Assembly (NCBI GenBank): GCA_028694875.1
Contig: JAQVKB010000001.1
Span: 1 to 25,279, forward strand
Length of the DNA: 25,279 bases
Reading direction: 5' to 3'
Origin: Candidatus Izemoplasmatales bacterium
GTDB lineage: Bacteria; Bacillota_I; Bacilli_A; Izemoplasmatales; Hujiaoplasmataceae
The position numbers and the translations under genes were made by a program. The notes beneath the pieces were generated by a model. The model ran no database searches, was not told where the DNA came from, and worked only from the letters and a program-made list of their open reading frames with translations. This document shows positions 1 through 6,950 of the stretch, piece after piece (position 1 is the first letter of the stretch; every line of letters begins with the position of its first letter).

Positions 1-213
1 CTGTGCTGGCATAATCAGCGTTCCATCGACAAGGACTTCGAGGAAAGCATCGACGACAGTCATTGATTTTCCAATGACCCATCCTAAGGATGAATGGGAA
101 GAGTGTAGGAGAACGTTGTCTCTAGAGTCGATGCCTCCGCGCATCAAATCATAGATGATTCTTTCCTTGGTAATGGGTTCGACTGTAGTCTCAATGACGG
201 ATTGTTCAGACAT
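1..213 (-). CDS. AAC(3)-family aminoglycoside N-acetyltransferase-like protein, N-terminal part
   Basis: Only the first 71 codons lie in the window and the gene continues past its left edge. The start is the ATG at 213-211, preceded by the SD-like AGAAAGGAAG. The peptide has the entry segment of the AAC(3)/YokD (Antibiotic_NAT) fold: a short helix with RIIYDLMRGGI, the strand and turn DNVLLHSSHSSLGWVIG at about residues 32-48, then MTVVDAFLEVLVDGTLIMPA. In this family the Ser-Ser-Leu-Gly region lines the acetyl-CoA pocket. Members acetylate aminoglycosides, but many chromosomal homologues have unknown substrates, so resistance is not implied. The gene is transcribed away from the transketolase gene, from a promoter that contains a perfect palindrome. 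Confidence 0.8.
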   Translation of the reverse strand, partial: MSEQSVIETTVEPITKERIIYDLMRGGIDSRDNVLLHSSHSSLGWVIGKSMTVVDAFLEVLVDGTLIMPAQ

Positions 214-249
214 GGTTTTCTTCCTTTCTTGTGATGGAAATCGAATCAA

Positions 250-278
250 ATTGTAGCACAATTGTGCTCCTTTTTCAA
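250..278 (-). promoter_or_regulatory. Sigma-A promoter of the AAC(3)-like gene
   Basis: Read on the minus strand: TTGAAA (278-273), a 17-base spacer, then TACAAT (255-250). The predicted start lies about 30 bases before the ATG. The spacer holds a palindrome, described separately. Confidence 0.75.
255..268. promoter_or_regulatory. Palindromic operator in the AAC(3)-like promoter
   Basis: AGCACAATTGTGCT is a perfect 14-base palindrome that fills most of the -35/-10 spacer and touches the -10 box of the leftward promoter. This is the usual place for a repressor site. No regulator gene lies next to it in the window, so the binding protein is unknown. Confidence 0.55.
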
Positions 279-315
279 GACTTGCGATGAAAGGGCTTTG
301 CGCTTTCGCGAAGGA

Positions 316-344
316 TTCACAGAGTGGGCAACGTATGATATAAT
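316..344 (+). promoter_or_regulatory. Promoter of transketolase and tatD
   Basis: TTCACA (316-321), 17 bases, TATAAT (339-344), with an extended -10 TG at 336-337. Transcription should start near 351 and give an ~80-nt leader. Confidence 0.8.
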
Positions 345-364
345 AGAGTCATATCCGTATTTCA

Positions 365-416
365 CCCATCAATATCACAAAATGGCACGCATGCCATCAA
401 ATTCATCCAACATGGG
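365..416 (+). other. Possible leader stem before transketolase
   Basis: The leader contains a perfect hairpin, ATGGCA (382-387) and TGCCAT (392-397) with loop CGCA. It is enclosed by a second pairing, CCCAT (365-369) with ATGGG (412-416), just before the SD (ATAGGAG). It could be a weak translational control element or an operator. The pairing is short and chance cannot be excluded. Confidence 0.3.
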
Positions 417-431
417 ATAGGAGAATATCAT

Positions 432-2375
432 ATGCAAAAAACCATCGACGCCATTCGTTTCTTAGGAATGGACATGATTAACGAAGCCAACAGCGGACAT
501 CCAGGGATCGTTCTTGGCGCAGCACCGGTCGTATGCTCACTGTATCAATACCATTTGAATGCCAATCCGCTCGTGCCAGATTGGTTTAACCGAGACCGCT
601 TTATCCTTGCGGCTGGACACGGAAGTGCCTTGCTTTACGCGACGCTTCATTTGGCGGGTTACGAGATTCCCATGGAGGAGATCAAACGATTCCGTCAAAT
701 CGGTTCCTTAACCCCTGGACATCCAGAATATCGTCATACTCCCGGTGTCGACGCGACAACGGGTCCTTTAGGACAAGGTGTTGCGATGGCCGTAGGTGTG
801 GCGCTCGCCGAATCCAATTTGGCAGCACGCTTTAACAAACCCGATTACGAAGTCGTCAACCACTATACCTATGCCTTATGTGGAGATGGTGACTTGCAAG
901 AAGGCGTCACCTTGGAAGCGATGTCTCTCGCGGGACATTGGAAACTCCATAAGTTGATTGTCTTGTTTGACTCGAATGATATTCAACTCGATGGGCCAAC
1001 CAAAAATGCGGTTTCTGACAACATCCAAGAAAAAGTAGAATCGATGGGATTTTCCTATTTCAAAGTCGATGACGCCAACAATGTACTGGAAGTTTCCATT
1101 GCCATTGAAAGCGCCAAACGAAGCGATAAACCATCGTTTATTGAAATCAAATCCGTGATTGGATTTGGTTCCAGCAAAGCAGGAACGAGCGCGACCCACG
1201 GTGCCCCTTTAGGCAAAGAAGAAGCCCTCAAAATGAAGCAAGACGCGGGATATTTGGAAGCTCCTTTTGCGGTTGATCCCCATGCCTATTCTGATTTCAA
1301 AAATCGTTTTGCGGCGCGTGGTCAACGCGTCTATGATGCATGGCTCTTCTACATGGAGGGCTATGCCAAGATGTATCCTGAACTTGCCAAACAACTTCAA
1401 GCCATTATCGATGAATCGGTTGATATCGATTTTGAACAAGTGATTCCACAAGTCGCCATTGGCACCACCGAAGCGACGCGGAATTCGATAGGAACCGTCT
1501 TGGCAAAACTTTCCGCTGTCATGCCTTCGATGATTGGTGGATCCGCGGACTTGTCTGGATCAACCAAAGTGAAAGGCGTTGATGGAAATTACTCTTTTGA
1601 AACACCTCAAGGGCGAAACCTCAACTTCGGTGTACGAGAGCATGCGATGGCTGCAATTACGAATGGTCTTTGCCTCCATCACATGAAAGCTTTTTCCGGA
1701 GGATTCTTTATTTTCTCCGATTACATGAAACCTTCGATGCGTCTCGCGGCCCTGATGAAACTACCTTCGATGTTTTTGTTTACCCACGACAGTGTCGCTG
1801 TCGGCGAAGACGGACCGACGCATGAACCGATTGAACAATTAGCGATGTTCCGCTCTACCCCTGGGATTGTGACACTTCGTCCTGCGCATGCCAATGAAGT
1901 TCGTCATGCGATACGTTATGCCTTAGAACATTCACGTCGTCCGAGTGTCGTCGCGTTGACAAGACAAAACACGACAGTGTTAAGTGAAGTGAGTTACCAA
2001 CAATTCTGCCAAGGCGCTTATGTGGTTACATCCTCCGTGGATGATCAAGGAATCTTGATTGCGACCGGTTCTGAAGTGGAACTCGCGTTACAAGCCGCGA
2101 AGCTTCTCGAGGATTTGGGCAAACCGGTTCGTGTTGTCAGTATGCCCTCCATGGAACTGTTCCTTGAACAAGAAAAGTCTCTTCAAGACGAAGTCCTTCC
2201 GCCAACATTAACCAACCGTCTTGCGATCGAAATGGGCGCAACGGGATTATGGTATCGTTTTGCATCCAAAGTCAAGGGCATCGATACGTTTGGTGAATCA
2301 GCGAAAGAAGCCGATGTGCTTCAACATTTCGGTTTCACCCCAAACGAAATCGTTCGCCTGTTTCTTGCGGACTAA
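432..2375 (+). CDS. tkt: Transketolase
   Basis: Thiamine-diphosphate enzyme that moves two-carbon ketol units between sugar phosphates in the non-oxidative pentose phosphate pathway; cytoplasmic homodimer. The 647 residues are full length for the family. Visible motifs: GHGSALLYA at 62-70; the ThDP/Mg site GDGDLQEG at 151-158 followed by SND at 181-183; THGAPLGKEEA near 255-265 with the conserved His256; catalytic Glu403 in NFGVREHAM, which activates the cofactor; THDSVAVGEDGPTHEP at 451-466 of the pyrimidine domain; and a C-terminal transketolase domain with GATGLWYRF and FGESAKEADVL. The start is the ATG at 432, with ATAGGAG upstream. tatD follows after one base, so the two are cotranscribed. 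With the 6-phosphogluconate dehydrogenase at the other end of the window, it marks an active pentose phosphate route. Confidence 0.97.
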   Translation: MQKTIDAIRFLGMDMINEANSGHPGIVLGAAPVVCSLYQYHLNANPLVPDWFNRDRFILAAGHGSALLYATLHLAGYEIPMEEIKRFRQIGSLTPGHPEYRHTPGVDATTGPLGQGVAMAVGVALAESNLAARFNKPDYEVVNHYTYALCGDGDLQEGVTLEAMSLAGHWKLHKLIVLFDSNDIQLDGPTKNAVSDNIQEKVESMGFSYFKVDDANNVLEVSIAIESAKRSDKPSFIEIKSVIGFGSSKAGTSATHGAPLGKEEALKMKQDAGYLEAPFAVDPHAYSDFKNRFAARGQRVYDAWLFYMEGYAKMYPELAKQLQAIIDESVDIDFEQVIPQVAIGTTEATRNSIGTVLAKLSAVMPSMIGGSADLSGSTKVKGVDGNYSFETPQGRNLNFGVREHAMAAITNGLCLHHMKAFSGGFFIFSDYMKPSMRLAALMKLPSMFLFTHDSVAVGEDGPTHEPIEQLAMFRSTPGIVTLRPAHANEVRHAIRYALEHSRRPSVVALTRQNTTVLSEVSYQQFCQGAYVVTSSVDDQGILIATGSEVELALQAAKLLEDLGKPVRVVSMPSMELFLEQEKSLQDEVLPPTLTNRLAIEMGATGLWYRFASKVKGIDTFGESAKEADVLQHFGFTPNEIVRLFLAD

Positions 2376-2376
2376 C

Positions 2377-3144
2377 ATGTTATTTGATACGCATTGTCAT
2401 TTGAATGACGATACGCTCTTTGCTGATTTGGATTCCGTGATAGAACGAGCCAAAGAAGCAGGAGTTGGAAACATTCTTTGTGTTGGATACGACAAAGCGT
2501 CTAGCGAAAGGGCGCTGCAAATCGCCGAACAATATGATTTTGTCTTTGCGGCGATTGGAATTCATCCCACCAATTCGAAAGAAGCGACCGAAGAAGACTT
2601 TGTGTGGTTGGAATCTCATCTACGTGATCCAAAAGTCGTCGCCGTCGGAGAAATCGGTCTTGACTATTATTGGGACGCGACCTACAAAGAGCACCAGCAA
2701 GTTGTCTTTCGTCGTCAAATTCATCTTGCAAAACAATATCAATTGCCAATCTCGATTCATATGCGTGACGCCACCCAAGATACCCTTGAAATCCTTCAAA
2801 GTGAACAGTCCCCTGATTTGAAAGGGATTATGCATTGTTACGGTGGAAGTGCCGAAATGGCACCACGATTTATTGAAGCTGGGATGATGATTTCACTAGG
2901 TGGACCGGTGACATTTAAAAACGCCAAAGTTCCAAAGGAAGTTGCCAAAACAGTTCCGCTAGAATCACTGTTAATCGAAACGGATGCCCCTTATCTAGCC
3001 CCCCACCCATATCGAGGAAAAACCAATGAACCTTCATTGGTTCGATTGGTGGCTGATGAAATCGCGTTGTTAAGAGGGTTGTCCACTCTAGAAATCGAAA
3101 AGATTACTTGGCAAAACGCGCTCCGATTATTTCAAATTCATTGA
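2377..3144 (+). CDS. tatD: TatD-family metal-dependent DNase
   Basis: Metal-dependent hydrolase of the TatD superfamily (TIM barrel), linked to 3'-5' exonuclease activity and DNA repair; some members process D-amino acyl-tRNA. It has 255 residues, the usual size. Metal ligands are visible: His6 and His8 in FDTHCHLN, Glu92 in GEIGLDYYW, His128 in ISIHMRDA, His153 in MHCYGG and Asp203 in ETDAPYLAPHPYRGK. The start is taken at the ATG at 2377, which gives the canonical N-terminus. The frame stays open upstream, but only inside the transketolase gene. No SD is seen, so translation probably depends on ribosomes finishing transketolase one base earlier. A strong terminator follows immediately. Confidence 0.93.
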   Translation: MLFDTHCHLNDDTLFADLDSVIERAKEAGVGNILCVGYDKASSERALQIAEQYDFVFAAIGIHPTNSKEATEEDFVWLESHLRDPKVVAVGEIGLDYYWDATYKEHQQVVFRRQIHLAKQYQLPISIHMRDATQDTLEILQSEQSPDLKGIMHCYGGSAEMAPRFIEAGMMISLGGPVTFKNAKVPKEVAKTVPLESLLIETDAPYLAPHPYRGKTNEPSLVRLVADEIALLRGLSTLEIEKITWQNALRLFQIH

Positions 3145-3145
3145 A

Positions 3146-3176
3146 AAAAAACACACTCCTCGTGAGTGTGTTTTTT
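3146..3176 (+). terminator. Intrinsic terminator after tatD
   Basis: A 13-bp perfect stem (AAAAAACACACTC / GAGTGTGTTTTTT) with a 5-base loop, beginning one base after the tatD stop. The A and T runs make it potentially bidirectional. Confidence 0.92.
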
Positions 3177-3182
3177 GAAAAA

Positions 3183-3211
3183 GAAAAGCAGACATTGATA
3201 GTCTGCTTTTC
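3183..3211 (-). terminator. Intrinsic terminator of the hyd/wHTH transcript
   Basis: An 11-bp perfect stem, GAAAAGCAGAC / GTCTGCTTTTC, with a 7-base loop. On the minus strand a short T run follows. It sits 4 bases beyond the stop of the small winged-helix gene and ends the leftward transcription unit. Confidence 0.85.
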
Positions 3212-3215
3212 GAGA

Positions 3216-3392
3216 TTATTTTGGTTGCCATTTACAACGAACTGGTGAAATGATGAGTTCTTCCTTTTTCAAAGCATTCATCGCTTTGTCGATCTCTTTT
3301 CGATCCAGACCGGTCAAGTCTTCCAAATCGCCACCAGATACTGGTTTCCCAGCTTTTTTCATGGCATCGAGTACGAGTTCTTTGTTATCCAA
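3216..3392 (-). CDS. Small winged-helix DNA-binding protein (58 aa)
   Basis: The start is set at the TTG at 3392-3390: GGGAGG lies six to seven bases upstream, and the sequence before it is a perfect promoter, so a longer reading to 3443 would place codons inside the promoter. The 58 residues are a minimal winged helix: KELVLDAMKKAGKPVSGGDL (helices 1-2), TGLDRKEIDKAMNALKKEEL (recognition helix) and a short wing IISPVRCKW. Similar stand-alone MarR/ArsR-like wHTH proteins are common in anaerobic Bacillota, with no known target. It lies directly downstream of hydA and probably also receives read-through from the hydrogenase operon, since no terminator separates them. A single cysteine (Cys53) in the wing could sense redox state or metal, but that is speculation. 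Confidence 0.8.
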   Translation of the reverse strand: MDNKELVLDAMKKAGKPVSGGDLEDLTGLDRKEIDKAMNALKKEELIISPVRCKWQPK

Positions 3393-3414
3393 GACAATCC
3401 CTCCCTTTGCATTG

Positions 3415-3443
3415 ATTATATGCTCAAGATGAAATGATGTCAA
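3415..3443 (-). promoter_or_regulatory. Perfect consensus promoter for the small wHTH gene
   Basis: Minus strand: TTGACA (3443-3438), 17 bases, TATAAT (3420-3415). The start codon is only about 20 bases downstream of the -10, so the leader is very short. Confidence 0.88.
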
Positions 3444-3464
3444 GGACAGTGAATGGGCAAACGA

Positions 3465-5219
3465 TTAATAGGTTGCCATCACGTTTTTGTGTTTTGGTTT
3501 TTGTTTCTTGCGTTGATGATAATGCGTATGGAGGTATTCGTGAGACAAGTGTCCGAGCGGTTCGATCAAATACTCTTCGTATAGTTTTGTAATCGCTGGG
3601 TTTTCATGGGATTTGCGAATCACCATTTTTCCATCGACTTTGTAGATGGCTTCAAGACGTTTTTGACGAACTTCGGTCGTGGTTCCATAAGGTTGTCCAC
3701 CGCCGCCAATGCATCCACCAGGGCAAGTCATGACTTCGATGAAAGCATAAGGAGATGTACCGGCTTTGATTTGTTCGGCAATGACACGCGCATTGGCCAA
3801 CGTGTGAACCACGGCGACTTTGACATCGGCTCCGCCCAAATTGACGGTCGTTTCTTTGAAGCCTTTGAGTCCACGAACATCCGTGAAATCGAGCTTTTCA
3901 AGCGGCTTTTTGTTCACGACTTCATAGACTGTACGAAGAGCCGCTTCCATCACACCACCCGTCGTACCGAAAATCGCGGCGGCGCCAGTGGTAATTCCGA
4001 ATGGGTTGTCGAATTCACTGTCGGGAAGACTTTCAAAATCAATACCCATTTGACGAATCAATTTGCCGAGTTCGCGAACGGTAAGGGCGACATCCACATC
4101 AGGATGTTTTCCATCATGACGCATCTCAGGACGTTGGGCCTCATATTTCTTGGCCGTACAAGGCATGATCGATACGACAAACAGATTTTCGGGATCCCAA
4201 CCGATTTTCTCCGCATAATAACCTTTGGCCAATGCGCCGAACATTTGTTGCGGTGATTTGCAGGTCGAGAGATTCGGTAGGATTTCTGGATAGTACGTTT
4301 CCGCGAATGAAATCCATCCAGGGCAGCAGGATGTGAGCATCGGGAGCGTGCCACCTTCGGTGACGCGCTTGATGAGTTCATTGCCTTCTTCGATGATCGT
4401 GAGGTCGGCGGTAAAGTCGGTGTCAAACACATCGTCGAATCCAAGCAAACGCAACGCGGTCGCGATTTTTCCAGTGACGATGGAACCGGCTTTCAAACCG
4501 AGTTCTTCACCCAAGGAAACGCGAACAGCAGGAGCGACTTGAACGATCGTCCGTTTACGTTCGTCATGAAGCGCATCCCATACTTTATCCGTTTCATCTT
4601 TTTCAAGAATGGCGCCAACAGGGCAAACCGAAGCGCATTGTCCACAGAACGTACAAGACTCATCAGAGAGGTACTTGCCATAGGCGGGCGTAATCTTCAT
4701 CGATTGACCGCGGCCCATGATTTCCAAAATATTCGTGGTTTGAATGTTTTTGCAGACGTCGATGCAACGACCGCATTTGATGCATCGGTTCGGGTTTCGA
4801 ACCAAAGCGGGGTTATGATCATCGATCGGTTCCATCTTCAATACCGAAGGGAATCTCGCTTGGTCGATACCAAGAATGTTCGAAAGGTTTTGCAGCTCGC
4901 AGTTCATGTTTTTTGCACAAGCATTGCAGTTCGAATCATGGTTCGTGAGAATCAATTCGGTGATGGTCTTTCTCGCATTGATGACGCGAGGGGAGTTCGT
5001 GATAATCTTCATGCCTTCCCGGACTTGGGTCGAACAAGAAGTCACCAACCCTTTTCTTCCTTCAATTTCGACGACGCAAACGCGACATTCGCTATTGATG
5101 TGAAGATCGGGATAATTGCAGAGCGTTGGAATTTTAATGTTGTTTTGTTTGGCAGCGTTGAGAATTGTGGTGCCTTCTTTGACGCTCACTGGAATGTTAT
5201 TGATCTTTAAGTTAATCAT
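3465..5219 (-). CDS. hydA: [FeFe] hydrogenase catalytic subunit (HydA/HndD type)
   Basis: Catalytic subunit of a trimeric NADH-linked [FeFe] hydrogenase, which interconverts H+ and H2 at the H-cluster. Domains in order: N-terminal 2Fe-2S fold with Cys34, Cys45, Cys48 and Cys62; His-ligated 4Fe-4S site with His94, Cys98, Cys101 and Cys107; two ferredoxin 4Fe-4S motifs (Cys146/149/152/156 and Cys189/192/195/199); H domain with TSCCPGW (Cys298 as proton relay, Cys299 as ligand), MPCTAKKYE (Cys354) and MTCPGGCIGGGGQP (Cys499, Cys503); then the small-subunit-like tail. All ligands are present and the 584-residue length matches the M3 (CpI-like) architecture. The start ATG has AAGGAGG eight bases upstream. 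It is the last hyd gene, 13 bases after hydB. The HydEFG maturases are not in the window. The C-terminus is rich in Lys and His. Confidence 0.97.
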   Translation of the reverse strand: MINLKINNIPVSVKEGTTILNAAKQNNIKIPTLCNYPDLHINSECRVCVVEIEGRKGLVTSCSTQVREGMKIITNSPRVINARKTITELILTNHDSNCNACAKNMNCELQNLSNILGIDQARFPSVLKMEPIDDHNPALVRNPNRCIKCGRCIDVCKNIQTTNILEIMGRGQSMKITPAYGKYLSDESCTFCGQCASVCPVGAILEKDETDKVWDALHDERKRTIVQVAPAVRVSLGEELGLKAGSIVTGKIATALRLLGFDDVFDTDFTADLTIIEEGNELIKRVTEGGTLPMLTSCCPGWISFAETYYPEILPNLSTCKSPQQMFGALAKGYYAEKIGWDPENLFVVSIMPCTAKKYEAQRPEMRHDGKHPDVDVALTVRELGKLIRQMGIDFESLPDSEFDNPFGITTGAAAIFGTTGGVMEAALRTVYEVVNKKPLEKLDFTDVRGLKGFKETTVNLGGADVKVAVVHTLANARVIAEQIKAGTSPYAFIEVMTCPGGCIGGGGQPYGTTTEVRQKRLEAIYKVDGKMVIRKSHENPAITKLYEEYLIEPLGHLSHEYLHTHYHQRKKQKPKHKNVMATY

Positions 5220-5232
5220 AAGTCAAGCCTCC

Positions 5233-6495
5233 TTACAGATTCGACGGATGGTCGATCCGGTCGATGTACTCGTCGCGGAAGAAGCGTAGCGACGCGATAA
5301 TCGAGGTCGGAGAGGTTTGACCGAGTCCGCACAAAGATGTCTGATGCATCACTCTGGCGAGTGATTCGAGAGAATCCAAATCTTTCGTTGTGGCTTCTTT
5401 TTTGTTGAATTTACGGATGAGTAATTCGAGTTGTGTATGACCTTCACGACATGGAACGCATTTTCCGCAAGATTCATGTTCGAAGAAATGGACGGTCTTC
5501 AATAAGATGTCGAACAAATCGAAACGGTCATCGATGACGATAATCGCACCGGAACCTGTTTTCGATTCGAATTCTTCGAAACGTTCGTAGTCAATCATCA
5601 TGTCGAGCATGTATTCCGGGATGACTGGTCCGCAAGCGCCACCGAGTTGTACCATCTTGATCTTGCGATCGTTTTTCACGCCGCCGCCAAGATCGAAGAT
5701 GACATCACGAATCGAGACACCAAATTCGATTTCATAGACGCCAGGTTTCTTCACATTCCCGGAAAGCGAAAGAAGTTTTGTTCCAGTTGACGTTGGCGTT
5801 CCCATCTTCGCATATTCTTTTCCGCCGACATTGATAATGACGGGAAGGTTCGCGAAAGTTTCCACGTTGTTGATGACGGTCGGTTTGTCAAAGACGCCTT
5901 TTTCGGTTGGGAACGGCGGTTTGACTCTGGTACGACCGGGCTTTCCTTCGATACTTTCGATGAGCGCGAATTCTTCACCGCACACATACGACCCAGCGCC
6001 ACTACGAATTTGAATGTCGAAATCAAATTTCGTATTACGGATGCCTTTCCCTAAATAGCCTTCTTCACGGGCTTTTTTAAGGCATTCATGCATGATGGAC
6101 ATCGCTTCTTGGTATTCGCCACGAATGTAGATGAACCCATGGGTCGCGCCGGTGGCATAAGCCATAATCGTCATACCTTCGATGACCGCAAACGGATCCT
6201 TTTCCAACAAGGCTTTGTCTTTGAAGTTTCCTGGTTCGCCTTCATCGGCGTTACAGATGATATATTTTGGCAGGTTGGTTTCTTTGGCGAGTCCCATCAT
6301 TTTGATGTGAGTCGGGAAACCGGCGCCGCCGCGCCCACGCAGATACGAGGCTTCAACTTCTTCGATAATGGAAATACGTTCCATTTTCAACGCTTTTGTT
6401 AAGCCAGTGTATCCTTCGGTTTTCAAATAGTCGTCCAACGAAACGGGATTGATCCGGTCAAAACGCCGGGAGATAATCTTGGTCTCTTTCATCAC
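5233..6495 (-). CDS. hydB: NADH-binding flavoprotein subunit of the hydrogenase (HydB/NuoF-like, short form)
   Basis: Binds NADH and FMN and passes electrons to HydA. Visible: FMN/NADH-binding loop GRGGAGFP (54-61), NADEGEPGNFKDK (83-95), SGAGSYVCGEEFALIESIEG (165-184), and the C-terminal 4Fe-4S motif with Cys343, Cys346, Cys349 and Cys389. At 420 residues it is only the NuoF core. It lacks the N-terminal thioredoxin-like 2Fe-2S domain and the C-terminal 2x[4Fe-4S] domain of the roughly 600-residue HydB of electron-bifurcating enzymes. Start: GTG at 6495 (overlapping the hydC stop as GTGA) or ATG at 6492 (TGATG); AGGGTG lies well placed for both. The overlap implies translational coupling to hydC. 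Confidence 0.95.
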   Translation of the reverse strand: MMKETKIISRRFDRINPVSLDDYLKTEGYTGLTKALKMERISIIEEVEASYLRGRGGAGFPTHIKMMGLAKETNLPKYIICNADEGEPGNFKDKALLEKDPFAVIEGMTIMAYATGATHGFIYIRGEYQEAMSIMHECLKKAREEGYLGKGIRNTKFDFDIQIRSGAGSYVCGEEFALIESIEGKPGRTRVKPPFPTEKGVFDKPTVINNVETFANLPVIINVGGKEYAKMGTPTSTGTKLLSLSGNVKKPGVYEIEFGVSIRDVIFDLGGGVKNDRKIKMVQLGGACGPVIPEYMLDMMIDYERFEEFESKTGSGAIIVIDDRFDLFDILLKTVHFFEHESCGKCVPCREGHTQLELLIRKFNKKEATTKDLDSLESLARVMHQTSLCGLGQTSPTSIIASLRFFRDEYIDRIDHPSNL

Positions 6496-6950
6496 ATGTA
6501 CACCCTGTATTCCGCGAGAATCGCTTTGATTTTGTTTGGCGTTAGTTTGGTGTAAACTTTGTCATCGATGCGCATGGCAGGTGCCTCATCGCAAAGTCCG
6601 ATGCAAGAAGTGTACTCCAGGGTGAATTGTTGGTTTTCCGTGGTTTCGTTGACTTTGATACCGAGTTCTTTTTCCAGCGTCTTCGCGACGTTGAAGTCGC
6701 TTTCGACATGGCAGGGGACGCCGCCGCAAACCTGGATGACGTGCTTGCCTTTGTTCTCCGTGCGAAAAAAAGTATAGAACGATAAGACGCTGCATACTTT
6801 GGCTTCGGAGATGTGGAGATACGATGCGATTTGACGAACTTCGTCTTCCGAGATAAAATGGTTGATTTTCGCATCTTGGAACGCAAGAAGAATTTCGAGT
6901 AGACTATCTTCTTGCTGAGGATACTTTTCCAGTATCTTGTCCAGTAACAT
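6492..6950 (-). CDS. hydC: 2Fe-2S thioredoxin-like hydrogenase subunit (HydC/NuoE-like)
   Basis: Small electron-transfer subunit of the hydrogenase, homologous to NuoE of complex I. It has 152 residues: an N-terminal helical bundle (to about 65) and a thioredoxin-like domain that binds one 2Fe-2S cluster through Cys75 and Cys80 (QVCGGVPCHV) and Cys116 and Cys120 (TSCIGLCDEAPAM). The start ATG at 6950 has a strong SD, AAGGAGG, eight bases upstream. That SD can be fully buried in a hairpin of the leader, so translation of the first gene, and through coupling of hydB, may be controlled there. The stop overlaps the hydB start. Confidence 0.95.
   Translation of the reverse strand: MLLDKILEKYPQQEDSLLEILLAFQDAKINHFISEDEVRQIASYLHISEAKVCSVLSFYTFFRTENKGKHVIQVCGGVPCHVESDFNVAKTLEKELGIKVNETTENQQFTLEYTSCIGLCDEAPAMRIDDKVYTKLTPNKIKAILAEYRVYM

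Noticed and set aside
2221..2376. 52-codon N-terminal extension of TatD inside transketolase
   Set aside because: The extension is transketolase sequence in another frame. The ATG at 2377 gives the canonical FDTHCH N-terminus.
3393..3443. 17-codon N-terminal extension of the small wHTH protein
   Set aside because: These bases are the TTGACA and TATAAT boxes of its promoter; the TTG at 3392 has the SD.
4539..5210. 223-codon frame on the plus strand opposite hydA
   Set aside because: It is antisense to a gene whose metal ligands are all intact, has no SD or family resemblance, and long antisense frames are expected from this codon bias. The same holds for the frame at 3606-4256.
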